From Macrobrachium rosenbergii (taxonomy: Eukaryota; Arthropoda; Malacostraca; Decapoda; Palaemonidae): a DNA stretch of 64,000 nt. A model generated the notes under the pieces. The model made no database searches. It was not told where the DNA came from and saw only the letters and a program-made list of their open reading frames with translations. The position numbers and the translations under genes were made by a program. This document shows positions 35,549 to 57,414 of the stretch, in pieces. Numbering within the stretch: the first letter of the stretch is position 1; every line of letters starts with the position of its first letter. The stretch spans positions 15,375,162-15,439,161 of the forward strand of contig NC_089749.1 of NCBI RefSeq assembly GCF_040412425.1, given 5' to 3'.

Positions 35549-38500
35549 GTATATACTGTATACTGTACATATGTAGAGAGAGAGAGAGAGGAAAATAGCC
35601 AGGAAAAAGGCTGTTAGAGCTAAATCAAATAAATGACAGCAATCGCTTTCCAGTTCCCCATCTGGTTTTCGTCAGTCGTGAGATGACGACTTCATTTATT
35701 TCACTTTCAGCTTCAGGGTCGTGAAGCATCGGTAATAAAAGGACAAAACGTACATTCATTTATTCTTCATCATGTCTAATTTCACTTCCTCGTTAAGCCT
35801 AACGGTGATTCAAACCTCACCTGGTGAAGCATTTGCGTGCTGGCTGTCATTTGTATTGCCGTAATTACTTCAGATTCAAAATTCTCTTCGTCTGCACTGC
35901 ATCTAGTCACTAATAAAGTTTGATAGCTCAATACACCAGCATGCTCAGTTATCATGTCAAGGTGTACATCTTGAAAATAATCTAAGATTAACCAGGTGAG
36001 TAGTTTTATTGCTTACTCCACACTGTCATAAGGTCAGCTCTAACGTGCTGTGCTGGCTTGGCACTAATCATTCAGTCAAATCTAACAGATTTCGCTTCAG
36101 ACTGACAGAGTTGCCATAATCACTCACGCTTTAGAATGCAATTATTCATGCATTGTAATTATTTTTTTATATCTGGCAATATAATTAAACATCAATGAAG
36201 ACAATTTCGAAAGATACTGGTTAACGAGCTTAACATGTAGATTGTCAAATTGTTTAACCAACCAGTTAAATTCTCAATTAACATTCCCACTAACGTAAAA
36301 AATGGTAATTATCATTTACATTACTGTATAACCATCCTTGTCTTTTATATAATACCGGTTGATGACTGGTATTGCCTAGAACTACGGTCTAGGCTAGGCT
36401 AGAACTTGCCTGATCAACATGCTGCGTCCGTCCATTTGAACCAGTGCTAAGCAATTCCAGCCATTCCCTGGGTACGTCACCAGTCACTTCATTGATCATT
36501 CTTTGAATCTTTTAGACGCGAATTTGGCATTCAAATTGTACTGCTGGTCTGCATACATTATTTCGTACCGTTTACTCTATACGTATCGTCGAAAGTTGGT
36601 GGCTATCATTATCTACCTTTCCTAAACGTATTTTTTTTAAAATCATTTATCTTATTTTCTCTCGTGGAAAGCTAGTCCATGTTTACGAACAAATGTTCGA
36701 ATCTAAACATTTTGAATTCCCAGTTTGGCTGTTTACTTATTTTTCTGTTTTCAACTTTAAAGATTCACATTAAAGTAAAAATTCATTTAAATTGAAGGAA
36801 CATATTTCACTGGGGGGTGCTGCCTACAGTGTGTTTGTTGGGCCCACCGTGGGTATACTAAAGGTTCTTTGAAGAGTTCAACCTGTTCCCAGCTGCACTG
36901 CTCTCAGGCCATCCCTTGCACGTCCCTTCCTACTCAGTTGGCCAACTTCTTTAACTTTACCTTGCTATAGCTTTCATATCACGTTCAAGGGTAAATCCTT
37001 TAGAAATATTAAAAGAAATAAATTTTCATGAATTGGCTCCATCTTTGACAGCATTTAATTGAGCAATTTGATACGAAGGTAAAAGTGACTCACTGGTTTA
37101 GTTAACTGGTTTACAAAGGTAAAAGAAGAAATATCATTAATAAAAGAAGACATGTTATAAATAAAACAGCACTTCTGGAAGTCAGTTTATTATTCAAAAA
37201 AACACTTTACATGAAATTACCATACATGCAAAATATGTTTAACACATTTTCACTCCTAACACGCTATTCCAGATCTCAATATACAAGATTTATTAATCCT
37301 TGTACTTGCATAAATTCTATGGGATACACGTTTCAACAATTACAATAAAAAAAGGAACACATAAAACAAGGAAGAAAATTGTTAGTAATTGAGTACTACA
37401 CACTATCACACAAAGTTCGAGATGAACCTTTGCATACACAAAAAAAAAAAAAAATTAAATTTAAATTCTTCTGAAAATTTGTAGGAGAGAAATGAGTTGT
37501 TTTGAAGTAGCCCTTGGCAACCAAAGGAAAGCTGGAGCAGGCTACTTAAGTCCCTAATTGGTTATAGTTTACTAAATGACAATGAAATGAGATGAGTACA
37601 TGATTAAATGTTATGTGATGAGATCAATAACAAATGTACAGTACGGTACACAATATGTGAAACTGTGGTGTTGCTTCTCAATGCAAAAATTAAGAATGTA
37701 GATATGAAGGTTGAGTAAATGTGTCAGTCCTCTGGAAACTGATTTACAAAAAGCGACCAAGTACTGCTAAAAATGTGGTCACTGACTTTAGCTGGTTGGT
37801 TTAGATTAAGTCTGCCTTACGTAGGCTTGTGCCATTTCCTAAATTATGTTAAAATGTTAAAAAAACGAGTATAACAGGTTTCGAGACGGTGTGTGGACTC
37901 TGACCAACTAACAGAGGTTAACTGATTTCACTGAGATTTTCTCTCACTGCCAGGAGACATACTGGAGCCTGGTTAAGAAGATCTGGCCGCCAGAATAACG
38001 ACTGCTATAACACAAGGCTAGCTTAATCTAAAGGCAAAGCAATAAGCTAAGAGAAGAGACCGAGAACACTTGGGTAAGCTGCTGCTTTGTAGCCACACAC
38101 TACTTGGAGAAAGCTCAAACAAGATGCCTGAGAATTTCTTTGGCTTTCACCAGTATATGAGCCTTACCTAGATTGAGAAAAATAAAGTATATAGAAATAA
38201 GTTTGGGAGGTGGGGTTACTCTCTGATGTTGGAACTACAGTATATAAACAAAAGTGCCAAGAAAGTTATAGTTAGCAATCATACTATGACAAGGCCAACC
38301 ATCCACAGAATTAATAAGAATATAAACAATATACAGTAAGATACAGTCCATATAACAAAGACCACTTGATGAAGAATGAAGAGTAAAATTTACCAAATGA
38401 CACTATGAAAGAGACTACATGCTACTATATCACACACACAAACACACACCGCCTTCTTTTAGAAAGAAGCCACATAACTTACAAACCAATTTGGAATCTT

Positions 38501-40487
38501 GAAACAGCCTTCTCAAACCCGTCTGTAGCCAAGGGTTAATACAGGATAATAGTTTGTATTTACATTTGAAAAATATAAACATATTTATTGGAAAACAAGT
38601 ACAATATTCTTAATTTAAAAAACTTCCAAGTCCTTCTAACGTTACGTAATGGCTGCGTAAACAGGACAAAACCTGTACCTTTAAATTACTTGAATCAAAA
38701 ATGAAAGACCAACAAATATCAATTTTGTAAATATCTGAGATGGTCAAGTTCTCAGAACTAGTGGGCAAGATAGTAGTGTACGTGTAGCTACCTGACAACA
38801 AAAAATGTAAAGTAGTTGAAGCACTTGAGATGTGAGGGTTAAGTGGATGCCGCTAATAACAGAGTACAGTATATTTGTACAATCACATGGCAAAGCTAAG
38901 TCAATCCTGTAGGAAATTTTGTTGTGAATTAAAGAAGCATTTTCTGGAGTCAAATATACCATTGTACAAGAAAAATTTGGTTTAGGTTAGATCTAGTAAC
39001 AAAAAGTGCCAAAACTCCCTAAAAAAAAAAATTTAAGAGAAATGTACCATCTAAACAACCCTAAATTGATATAATATTCATTATTGAAACCAATGAAAGG
39101 CAAAAGGAAAATCTTTCAACAATCAATACTCTAGTAGTTGAGAGACTGGGAATCACATAAAAAACACAAAAAAGGCATTCTGTAATGAATGCGACAGGAG
39201 CTTCCATGCTTAACTTCAAAGAAAAACAGTGCCAAAAAAATTACAAATAAAACTTCACTATACGGAACGAGGTGAGAACAACAGGGATCCAATACTGGAA
39301 GATTAATGGCTCAATTCTATTTCAAAATATATACTGACTATGTAGCTTTTCTACATAGAAACAATGGAAATTACCTAACCTAAAACAACTTTCATTGTTG
39401 TTAAATCATTACAGGTAAAATTGCATATTTAAAAACACTGACTTACACCTATAAGAACAGTGATTTACACAGGATTTAATTATGCACTTGACAAAAATAA
39501 ACTGATATTTTAACTATTATACTATTCACGAAGTAATGAACTGTTAACTTGCTGACAGAGGAGTTTTATTAAAGGAATATATTAGCAATTCTTTTTCTTA
39601 TTTTGGGTATATAGTATTTTCTTTGTCAGAAAACTCAAATTTACCTGAAATACACGTCAACACATTTTATCTTCCAGAAGTAAGAGGTGTGAAATCCATA
39701 AAAAATAGTCAATCATTCTTATCAGTCTTCTATGCCATTACTTTTCTACTCAGGGTATTTTGTATGCCATCTGCTGTTTCCTGAAGCCTTTATTCTGGCC
39801 AGATTTAAGAGGAAGGGTTGAGCTTAACTATAAGAAGAGTTTAACTAAAGATGTAATCCTTGTTATTTGTCTGTATGTATGTCAGTTTTTAAGTTTAGGC
39901 ATCAGTTGGAGTTAGTACGCACAAATCCCAAATAGACAGCCCTCTAATTACAGGTGCTTCTGGGCTACACAAAGTTGATTTCTTACAGGGACCTAAGCTG
40001 GTTAGCTTTGTACTTTGAGTAAGTACATTTAAGCAACCGTTGTCTGAACTGTGTAGTTACCTACTATTGAACCATAGGAAGTGTGAAATGAGAAGAAAAT
40101 AAAATTGGAACCCGCATACAATTTTCCCTTTATCTAGACATAAAGTCACAAGCTGAAAATATAAAAGTGAGAGGATAAAACAACAAATGGAACAGAATAG
40201 AAATTGTCCAGACTAATAAAATAGTGTATAAAATCTATGCTTCCCTGCTACATTTCCCACAAGGGCAGGCTGATTAATATCTACTGTTTATATTGCACAT
40301 CAATGCTTTGGTGAAAGGAATCAGGTAAAAGCGCACACACAAAAAAAAAAAGGCAATTACAATCCACATAACAGTCCTGGTTATACAGTGAATGAATAAA
40401 TGAATGGCCCCATAAAGAATTCCTGCTAATCCATAAAATTTATGGATAGAAAAGAAATGTTTTCTTAAAATCTCACACTCACTATCA
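34871..40487. other. Intergenic, no gene recognised
   Basis: AT-rich. Holds an (AT)n tract at 35507-35546 and a short GA run at about 35576-35590. A minus-strand AATAAA at 37186-37191 could end a transcript from the candidate exon at 40488-40759. No known coding motif on either strand. Confidence 0.5.
35507..35546. repeat. (AT)n microsatellite
   Basis: About 20 TA units, followed by a 16-bp GA run. Confidence 0.9.
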
Positions 40488-40759
40488 TTAAGTCCCAGTT
40501 CTCGAAAATGAACACTGGCTGTTGAAATGGTGACCTTGGCTGTTGCAGAGAACTTTAGTGTTGCTGGGATTCTTCAGGTGAAAAAGTGGATGACTGGATG
40601 AGCTATGATTCTCATAGTGAAAACGTAAGGGTGATCTTCTGAGTGGTGAATGTCGTATGAATGTCTGTGAGGCATAGTGCCAGTCATTCAAGTGTTGTTG
40701 CTGATAAAAGGGGAGAAGTGAGCTGTCATGTGCGGTAGAAGCTCTGGATGATGAATGGC
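40488..40759 (-). CDS. Candidate terminal coding exon, Ser/His-rich, unknown product
   Basis: An excellent acceptor (long CT-rich tract ending TTTTCTGTAG at 40760) precedes 89 open codons on the minus strand, with TAA at 40490-40488. The peptide contains HSSSRASTAHDSSLLPFYQ, FIRHSPLRRSPLRFHYEN and ends CSFSRTGT. It is low in complexity, rich in Ser, His and Arg, and has no family I know. It would enter with two bases of a split codon. Upstream exons were not found. It could also be a chance frame in a long non-coding region. Confidence 0.3.
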
Positions 40760-43700
40760 CTACAGAAAATTTAGGAGAGTGGAAAGAGGAATTGTTGAAA
40801 CCTAATTTGAAATTTAACAACATATATGGTAAATACAGTACACATAAAATTAATTCATATTTTAATTGTACCCTGTACACATTTCATTTTTCATTTCACT
40901 GCATTTGCAAGTTTGACATTCTATGTGAAATCGAGGGTATTCAACTGTACTTGGGCCTTAATACTTGTTAATGAAGGTAGACTGAATGGGCAGCTTAATT
41001 CACATTTCAACTGTTTTGAAAACATGAAAAATATATAATGAACCAAAGGATTATGACAAGGTACGGTGGTTGAAAGCTTTTGCTCAACGCTTGACAGTAT
41101 GCTGTTGAATACAGCCACATTATTTTACACAGCAGAATAAATTATGTATGTAACAGTCTATTTTTCAAGGAGAAAAAAAAAAAAAATTAAAATTACAGTA
41201 CATAATGATACAAACATTCCTCCCTATAGAGAGCTCTGGATTGCTACTTGGTCTGACTAAAACTATTTTATAATTTTTGTCCTTTAGCACCGGAAAACTT
41301 CTTCCTTCACTAAGATCTCCAAAATATGATGTTGGGAGAGATTTGATTATGGGGAGGGACTTCAAAGTGACTAAGAAATCAAATATCCAACTCTTTACCA
41401 GTTTAAAGGCATTGGTCTGACTACTATTTCTTAAGAATAGTTATCTCTCCTTGGCAGGTCACAGTTCTGTCTTGTACCCTTAAACACTCTTTAACAAAGT
41501 TGATTTATTACCTGGCCTTATTAGACACCAGAGCCATGGTGATGTGTATTTCACACATATGGATCTGGAATTTTATCTCGGCATGTATGAACAATTCAAA
41601 TCACTCCAAGAATGACGGGGAAACATAAATGTGTTGACATGCATATTTCAATCCCAGATCTAATTTTTGAGATATTTACTAAAAAACTGCCTAACATCTG
41701 ACAACATTCTCATATGGAAGACCATGTCTAAAAGTCATGTCGTCAACTCTATTCATATTCCAGTTGTTTCTGTGTAATTTGGTAGGGTAATGAAAGTACA
41801 GGAAGCTACAAGAAGTTTGAGACCTGGTCCTACTAGATCTTCTTGGAGAAAGCCATTCATTAGTAAAAAGCTTGTTTCAGGTTTCTGTGGACTTCAAAGG
41901 AACAGGTTTACAATTAAAAAAAAAACTAAAAGATACACTTCTAAGAGCGGAATCTTTCCAGCCACTGAACAAGCAAGTCATAACTATTAAATTTTCCTCA
42001 ATTTATGATCTCTGCTTTGCAATTACCATGAATAGAATGATAGTTTCATAAATTTCTAAACAACAGAAACTACAATAACACCAATTTTTTCATATGAGTC
42101 GTGTAACTATCCATAAATCTAGAACAATCTTCAAACCATCAAGTCAGATATTTGCATCAATGGCTTTAAAGGTTAATGTTAAAATACATATGGTTGCATA
42201 AAAATCAATGTGCTGTTCTGAAAAGAAAGCAACTGTATACATTATCATTTCACTGATAATGATGTAATCTTCAAAAATGGCAACTACATAAGACAACACA
42301 AGCTATTTATTCTTCAAAATATTAGGCTTCATCAAGCTAGACATAGAAATAAAATAAACTAACACTGTTCTTCCACTCTAAATAACCTAAAAGTAAAAAC
42401 AAATTACCTCTCAGTGTGATGGCTTGGCATACCACCTACCTTCCCCTATTCTTAATCATTCAGTTAAACTAATAATGGATCTGAGTACATTCTTAAAGCT
42501 ACACATCCGATGAAAACTACAGCACTATAAGGTTTTAAAAACCATCACAAGTTGTATTTAGTACTGATAAGTCAGCTACTAAATGAGGCACAGAGTGCTT
42601 AAGATAAGTTCTAAACTAAGATCTAGTCCCTGCTTTGTATGAAAGCAAATACTTTATACAGCAATTAAGTCATAGAAATATACAGATATACAGTACAAAA
42701 GTTTTGGTGCAACCTAATCAATAACGGTGATAATGTCAGAACGGCAGCATAGCTTATGACATGTATTTATATATGATAAGTCCTACTTTAATATAATATA
42801 CAAATGAAAACATCCAATTTATACTAAAGAGACCAGTAATGTACTTGCAAGTCTTAAGTAATGAGTAAACTGAGGTGGAGCCCCAAAAACTGCTTGCACT
42901 ACAGTCTACGGTTTATGCAAACTGATATTATTGCTTTAGAGAATTTACTATAACATTGCTAATGAATGACCAATTACAAGGATAAGATATCTCATGGTTT
43001 CCTCCTCCTTCCATTTCTGGCCTGTTACTAATTGCCTGGAGTAACATCCTGGACATACTTTCAAAAATAGTTACCTTATCATTTTTTGGTTGTCATGTCA
43101 GTCAGCAACAATAATTTAACATTAGTACTTTACTTGCATGTATTATTATGCTTATATATTCCTAGGTATTTAGTGTGCACTCTCAAGCTGCTAAAAATTG
43201 ATTGGAAAATTCTATTATCAATGAGATGAATGACATAAAAAAATTACAAGGATGAAAAAGCGTCATACGTAAATGGTTGTTTTATGATTCTTCTGATGCA
43301 CCACTATAATATTCAAGTGTGAGTTACAACCATGGACAGGTTATTACTATTAGCTTTGTAACATTCTCTGCAATACACACCTATGCTTACAAGCTCAGCA
43401 TTTCCATTCTTGAGAACTGGAAATCTGCACTTACAGATCTCCAACTCCCAAGGAATGGAGACACTAAACTTGCTAACAATGGGTAACCAAAATGCCCTCA
43501 ACATATTGGACAGTCTGGTGAAGGTCCTTTTCTGAACAAATACTTGATACAGAGCATAAATAATATTTAATTACTCATCTTATGGAGGTCTTGAATGGTT
43601 TTCGCAAACACTCAAAACACACATGTGCACACACACACACACACACTTTCTTGAACACAAGTGGCACCAGTTAGGTACTTAGCATCAAAAATTAACATTA

Positions 43701-45553
43701 CATGAACTAAAATGAATTTCCTTGATGAGTCTGAGTCTAAATTTGGCAACAATGAAATTAGAGTAAAAATCTGACAATCTTTATATCCACAGCAATCTGA
43801 ATATGTTGTAGTATGAAAACTGAAAATTAACACTAAACAGTATGACTTCAATACTGAGTATAACTGTGTCAGGTAATTTAATCACATCATGACAAAACAC
43901 AAGGTGATAGAAGAGTTAGTGCCTATGTTACAATATCACCTTTTCCTTTACATAGATTGGAGGCTGATTTAAAAAGTTATTAACAATGACAACGATAAGA
44001 TTAATCTTGAGGAGTATACAAGAATATTAAGTTTTATTTAGCATCCAAAATGTTATTACAAAGAACCATAAAGTACACATACCACTTTATCTTATGAATT
44101 GTATGATAAAAGTTTCTAAAACCTCTTATGGTCCTTATTTATAAAGTACATGAGACATGGCTGAATATGAGTAGAAAATGATGTGATCAATACAGTATGG
44201 TAATCAAGTCTCCAGAAAAAATACAAAACATTTGCGATTTTATTAATGTCTTTCAAAAAATGGCTCATACACTTCAGCAATAACTCTTTTAAACTTACAA
44301 TTCTAACCAAAGCCATAAGTAACCCAGATCTGAAGATGCAAGTTATGCAATCTGCTTTTCGGATTTTCAACTGCCTGATTCTTCTTAAGTACTAATGCCG
44401 TACGTTCTTTTAAAAATATGCTGCTGTGAGTAAGAGACCTGAATGTAAATGACGCCATTGCACGAAATTATCGCAAATGAGTTTAATAACCACTGCACAA
44501 AATCAATATAAGTACAATATATGACTCATTTAGATTAAAAAACTTTTACTTGTAATTCATTTTCACTATTCTAAAATTTCAATGATTATGGCAGTTTCAA
44601 AATGATTTTACAAAGAACATACCTGTAGTACACTACTGTAATACATAATGATTTAATGTTAATTGTTATGCCATTACTTCGCTAATAACATTAATAAAGG
44701 ATGACTGCAAATTTCTTACGCACAAATTACCATGAAATTAAGTACATTAGAAGAAAGAACCTCATGATGCATGATACACAAAAGTTAAAGTTCTCAAGGC
44801 CATTTCACCTTCTGCTATTTTACCCTATGGAAGGCATTTTCAGTTGGGATGGTACAATTTACATCATGTAAGATTGATTCACACTAACTTATTTATAAAT
44901 AGTTACTTAATATAAAGCTTACACACAAAAATCCAAGTAATAAGTCATGCAGTAACAATCATCAGCATACATCTAAATATACTGTATGTGAAAATACTAC
45001 ACAAAAATATTTATCATTCCATTTTGGCAGTTTTAAGCTATGCATCACAGATGTTATCATACTTTTATAATTATAACAAATAATTGCCTATGGTAGACCT
45101 CTGAAGCTTAGTGTATAAAAGTTTTTGTTACAAAACTACAACACAAATATACACATCATCTGAGAACACAATGGTGACGTTTGTCGTACAATGATACGGC
45201 TGGTTCAGTTTTGGGTGGGCTTTCAACAGGACACAGTAAAATGGAATCAGCACATTAATTACAAGGGGTAGGATTGACAGCAACATGGAGAGCAAAGAAT
45301 GGGCTTGAAAACACCTACCATAACAGCATGAAGTGATCAAATGTACACTATCGCTGTATAGTATTCTTGGTTAAAATAAATATTCTGCTCTTAATTTAGG
45401 AAAGAAAGCCATTTCCTAAGTAACAGGATACAAAAACGCTGAACACTATGGTTGGGAGCAAAACAAATGATTATGAGTAATTATACAAATAAGGAAATCC
45501 TTTTACAGAAACTAAACATATATTATTCTATATAAAGTATTCAAATACCTGTA

Positions 45554-45818
45554 CAGGCAGTCCCCGGTTAATGGTGGGCTTGGTTAATGGCGATCCAGTT
45601 TTACGGGGCTTGTCTAGCGCCGAAAATCGCCGATTTCTGCTTATCGGTGCCAATACATACCTAACAGAGGTCCCGATAACCGAAAAAAGCGCTGAAAAGC
45701 CCCGAAAATCGTTGAAAAAGTGCCAGAAATTGCTGATTTTCGGTTATCATCACACCCCCAGAACGGAACCCCACTGATAACTGAGGACTGAACCCCACTG
45801 ATAACTGAGGACTGTCTG
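45554..45818. mobile_element. Small DNA-transposon derivative (Tigger/pogo-like MITE)
   Basis: 265 bp with inverted ends: CAGGCAGTCCCCGGTTAATG on the left, and the reverse complement of the right end reads CAGACAGTCCTCAGTTATCA. A TA lies on each side (45552-45553 and 45819-45820), the usual target duplication of Tc1/mariner/pogo elements. The right end segment CCCCACTGATAACTGAGGAC is present twice in tandem. No transposase. Confidence 0.7.
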
Positions 45819-46060
45819 TATAGGTAAATCTGAGGCTAAATCTGAGGTAAACTACTGTAATGAAAATATCTATACATTACAAGAAACATGTAAATGTAAA
45901 CAAATGCAATTATATCTAGGCATTACAAGCACGATCAAATAATGTATAATAACTTCTGATATTATATACTGCTGCAAATTACACATTTAACAAAACTTGA
46001 AACTTATCAATAACTTGCAAGTCGTCAATAAGAAAAGAAGGAAAAAACTCAATTAGGTAT

Positions 46061-46387
46061 TTGAAATACAGGAAGTTGTGGGATTTCACTAATAATAAAG
46101 TTGTCTACAACATCCCCATTAAAACAGTTCCAGCATCTGGTTGGTTGCCTTTTGTATCAGCGTATAAAGAAATTTATTACAACAAAGTTGTAGACAAACG
46201 AGATGTACCTATTTCAGTAACAAGGAAACCAGAAGGAATACGGAAATCTAAAATGCAAGATCGTAAAATATTTTATGAGGTGTATCTGACCAAATTCATC
46301 ATTTGGAATGATAACAAACACTGGTATAAAGATGAAACAGTCTCCTACAGAGAGATAACAAGGAAGACTTGTGTATGCTTGATTTAA
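46061..46387 (+). CDS. Orphan ORF, 108 codons, doubtful
   Basis: The longest intergenic plus-strand ORF right of the carrier. It has ordinary protein-like composition (for example TVPASGWLPFVSAYKEI and FIIWNDNKHWYKDE) but no known motif, signal peptide or repeats. An overlapping second ORF follows at 46369-46590. May be a decayed mobile-element frame, a lineage-specific gene or chance. Confidence 0.2.
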   Translation: MKYRKLWDFTNNKVVYNIPIKTVPASGWLPFVSAYKEIYYNKVVDKRDVPISVTRKPEGIRKSKMQDRKIFYEVYLTKFIIWNDNKHWYKDETVSYREITRKTCVCLI

Positions 46388-47219
46388 TGTCAATAAATGA
46401 AAATTCTACAGAAAAATTCTGTATTTTCAAAATAGAATACATACTTACACTTAAAAAGGGTCAAGTTCAATGCATCCAGCTTCAAGAGAATTGGAGCAAA
46501 CAATTTTACAACTCCATGCCGATGGCTCTGGAAAAATTCATGGTTCATAATGCCCAAAGTTTGTTTTACCTTTCATTGCTTAAAGCATAAAATCTAGTTC
46601 AGGAAGACAAAAACTGAAACTCTCTTCCAGCCATATTTATACTGTAATACACAGCAGGGATAAGTTGCCTGAGCACTGTATCAAAGTTCTCAATTCTTGT
46701 TGGGACAGGCAACAAAAATGAAACATTACACATCCATGAATTAATTTGTCTCATTTCAAACTGTTCACTGAATTTACTGATGAAAAATAACAATACATTA
46801 TTACTTATAACAATTCACACAAAAATTACTCTAGTTTAAGATTCCACACAAGTACCAAAGAGGTCCAAATGAAGTAAAAAGACACAACTCGCTATCCAAG
46901 AATGAATGTTGATTTAAATGGAATTTACCTTGGCCTTTACGTCTTGGCTGAAACTCTTTTAAAATTACGGGAATGCTCATATAAATGTTAAAATTTCTCT
47001 CTACAAGACAGAAATCCCAAAGTTCTGCTCATGTGTTCTTCTTATGAATGTGCTGCGCCTGCACTATATTTAAAATCCATATCCAGAATAGAAGGAAGGT
47101 AAATTTCAAGAATTTTACTTAATTTACTTAAAAATACACCATTTAAGTACAGATAGTTTCATTTAGTTTATTCCATCAAAGGAAAAATTACGACGTAGCA
47201 TAAAAAAAAAGAAACTATG

Positions 47220-47688
47220 TTTATTCATGGATGAGGTAGAAGCCCAAAATATGCACAAAATACTGAAATGAGTGAAAATGCTGTAAATAATGATCTTGTG
47301 CAAAACAAGACTTAAGCTAATTCTAACAGTGTAAATTAAATAATCTTTCTACAAATGCTCAAGCCACATGGGTGATAAATGAATAAAAGAGAACACATGG
47401 GATATTGGTAAAATTACCACTAAAATCAAAAAGGGAACCAACACTGGTGCAAAAGAATGACACAGAAGTAACATGAGGTTCAACAATACAGATATCAAAC
47501 AACATCTCTTGAAAATCCTACTCATTAAGAACCAGCCAGTTGCTACATCACCTAGATATTCTTCATAAATATTTAATGGCGATTATTTGCGAGAAAAAAC
47601 AATGACCATATCTACGTGAATTGGAACACCTTAATACTGATAGTATCGCTATCTCAACAAAATGCACAATACTAATACTGAACCACTC
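47220..47688 (-). other. Probable 3' UTR of the ABCC gene
   Basis: Downstream of the TGA at 47691-47689. Minus-strand AATAAA hexamers lie at 47220-47225 and 47167-47172. Confidence 0.4.

Positions 47689-57414
<9,726 letters not shown>

Larger units (their letters stand above)
40760..47219. other. Intergenic, mostly without recognisable genes
   Basis: AT-rich, with the TA-flanked element at 45554-45818 and the orphan ORF at 46061-46387. Other ORFs (41790-41990, 43313-43504, 43612-43851) show no motif or plausible splice context. Confidence 0.5.

Noticed and set aside
40826..41365. Short ORFs next to the candidate terminal exon
   Set aside because: No acceptor/donor pair of compatible phase linking them to 40759 was found by eye.
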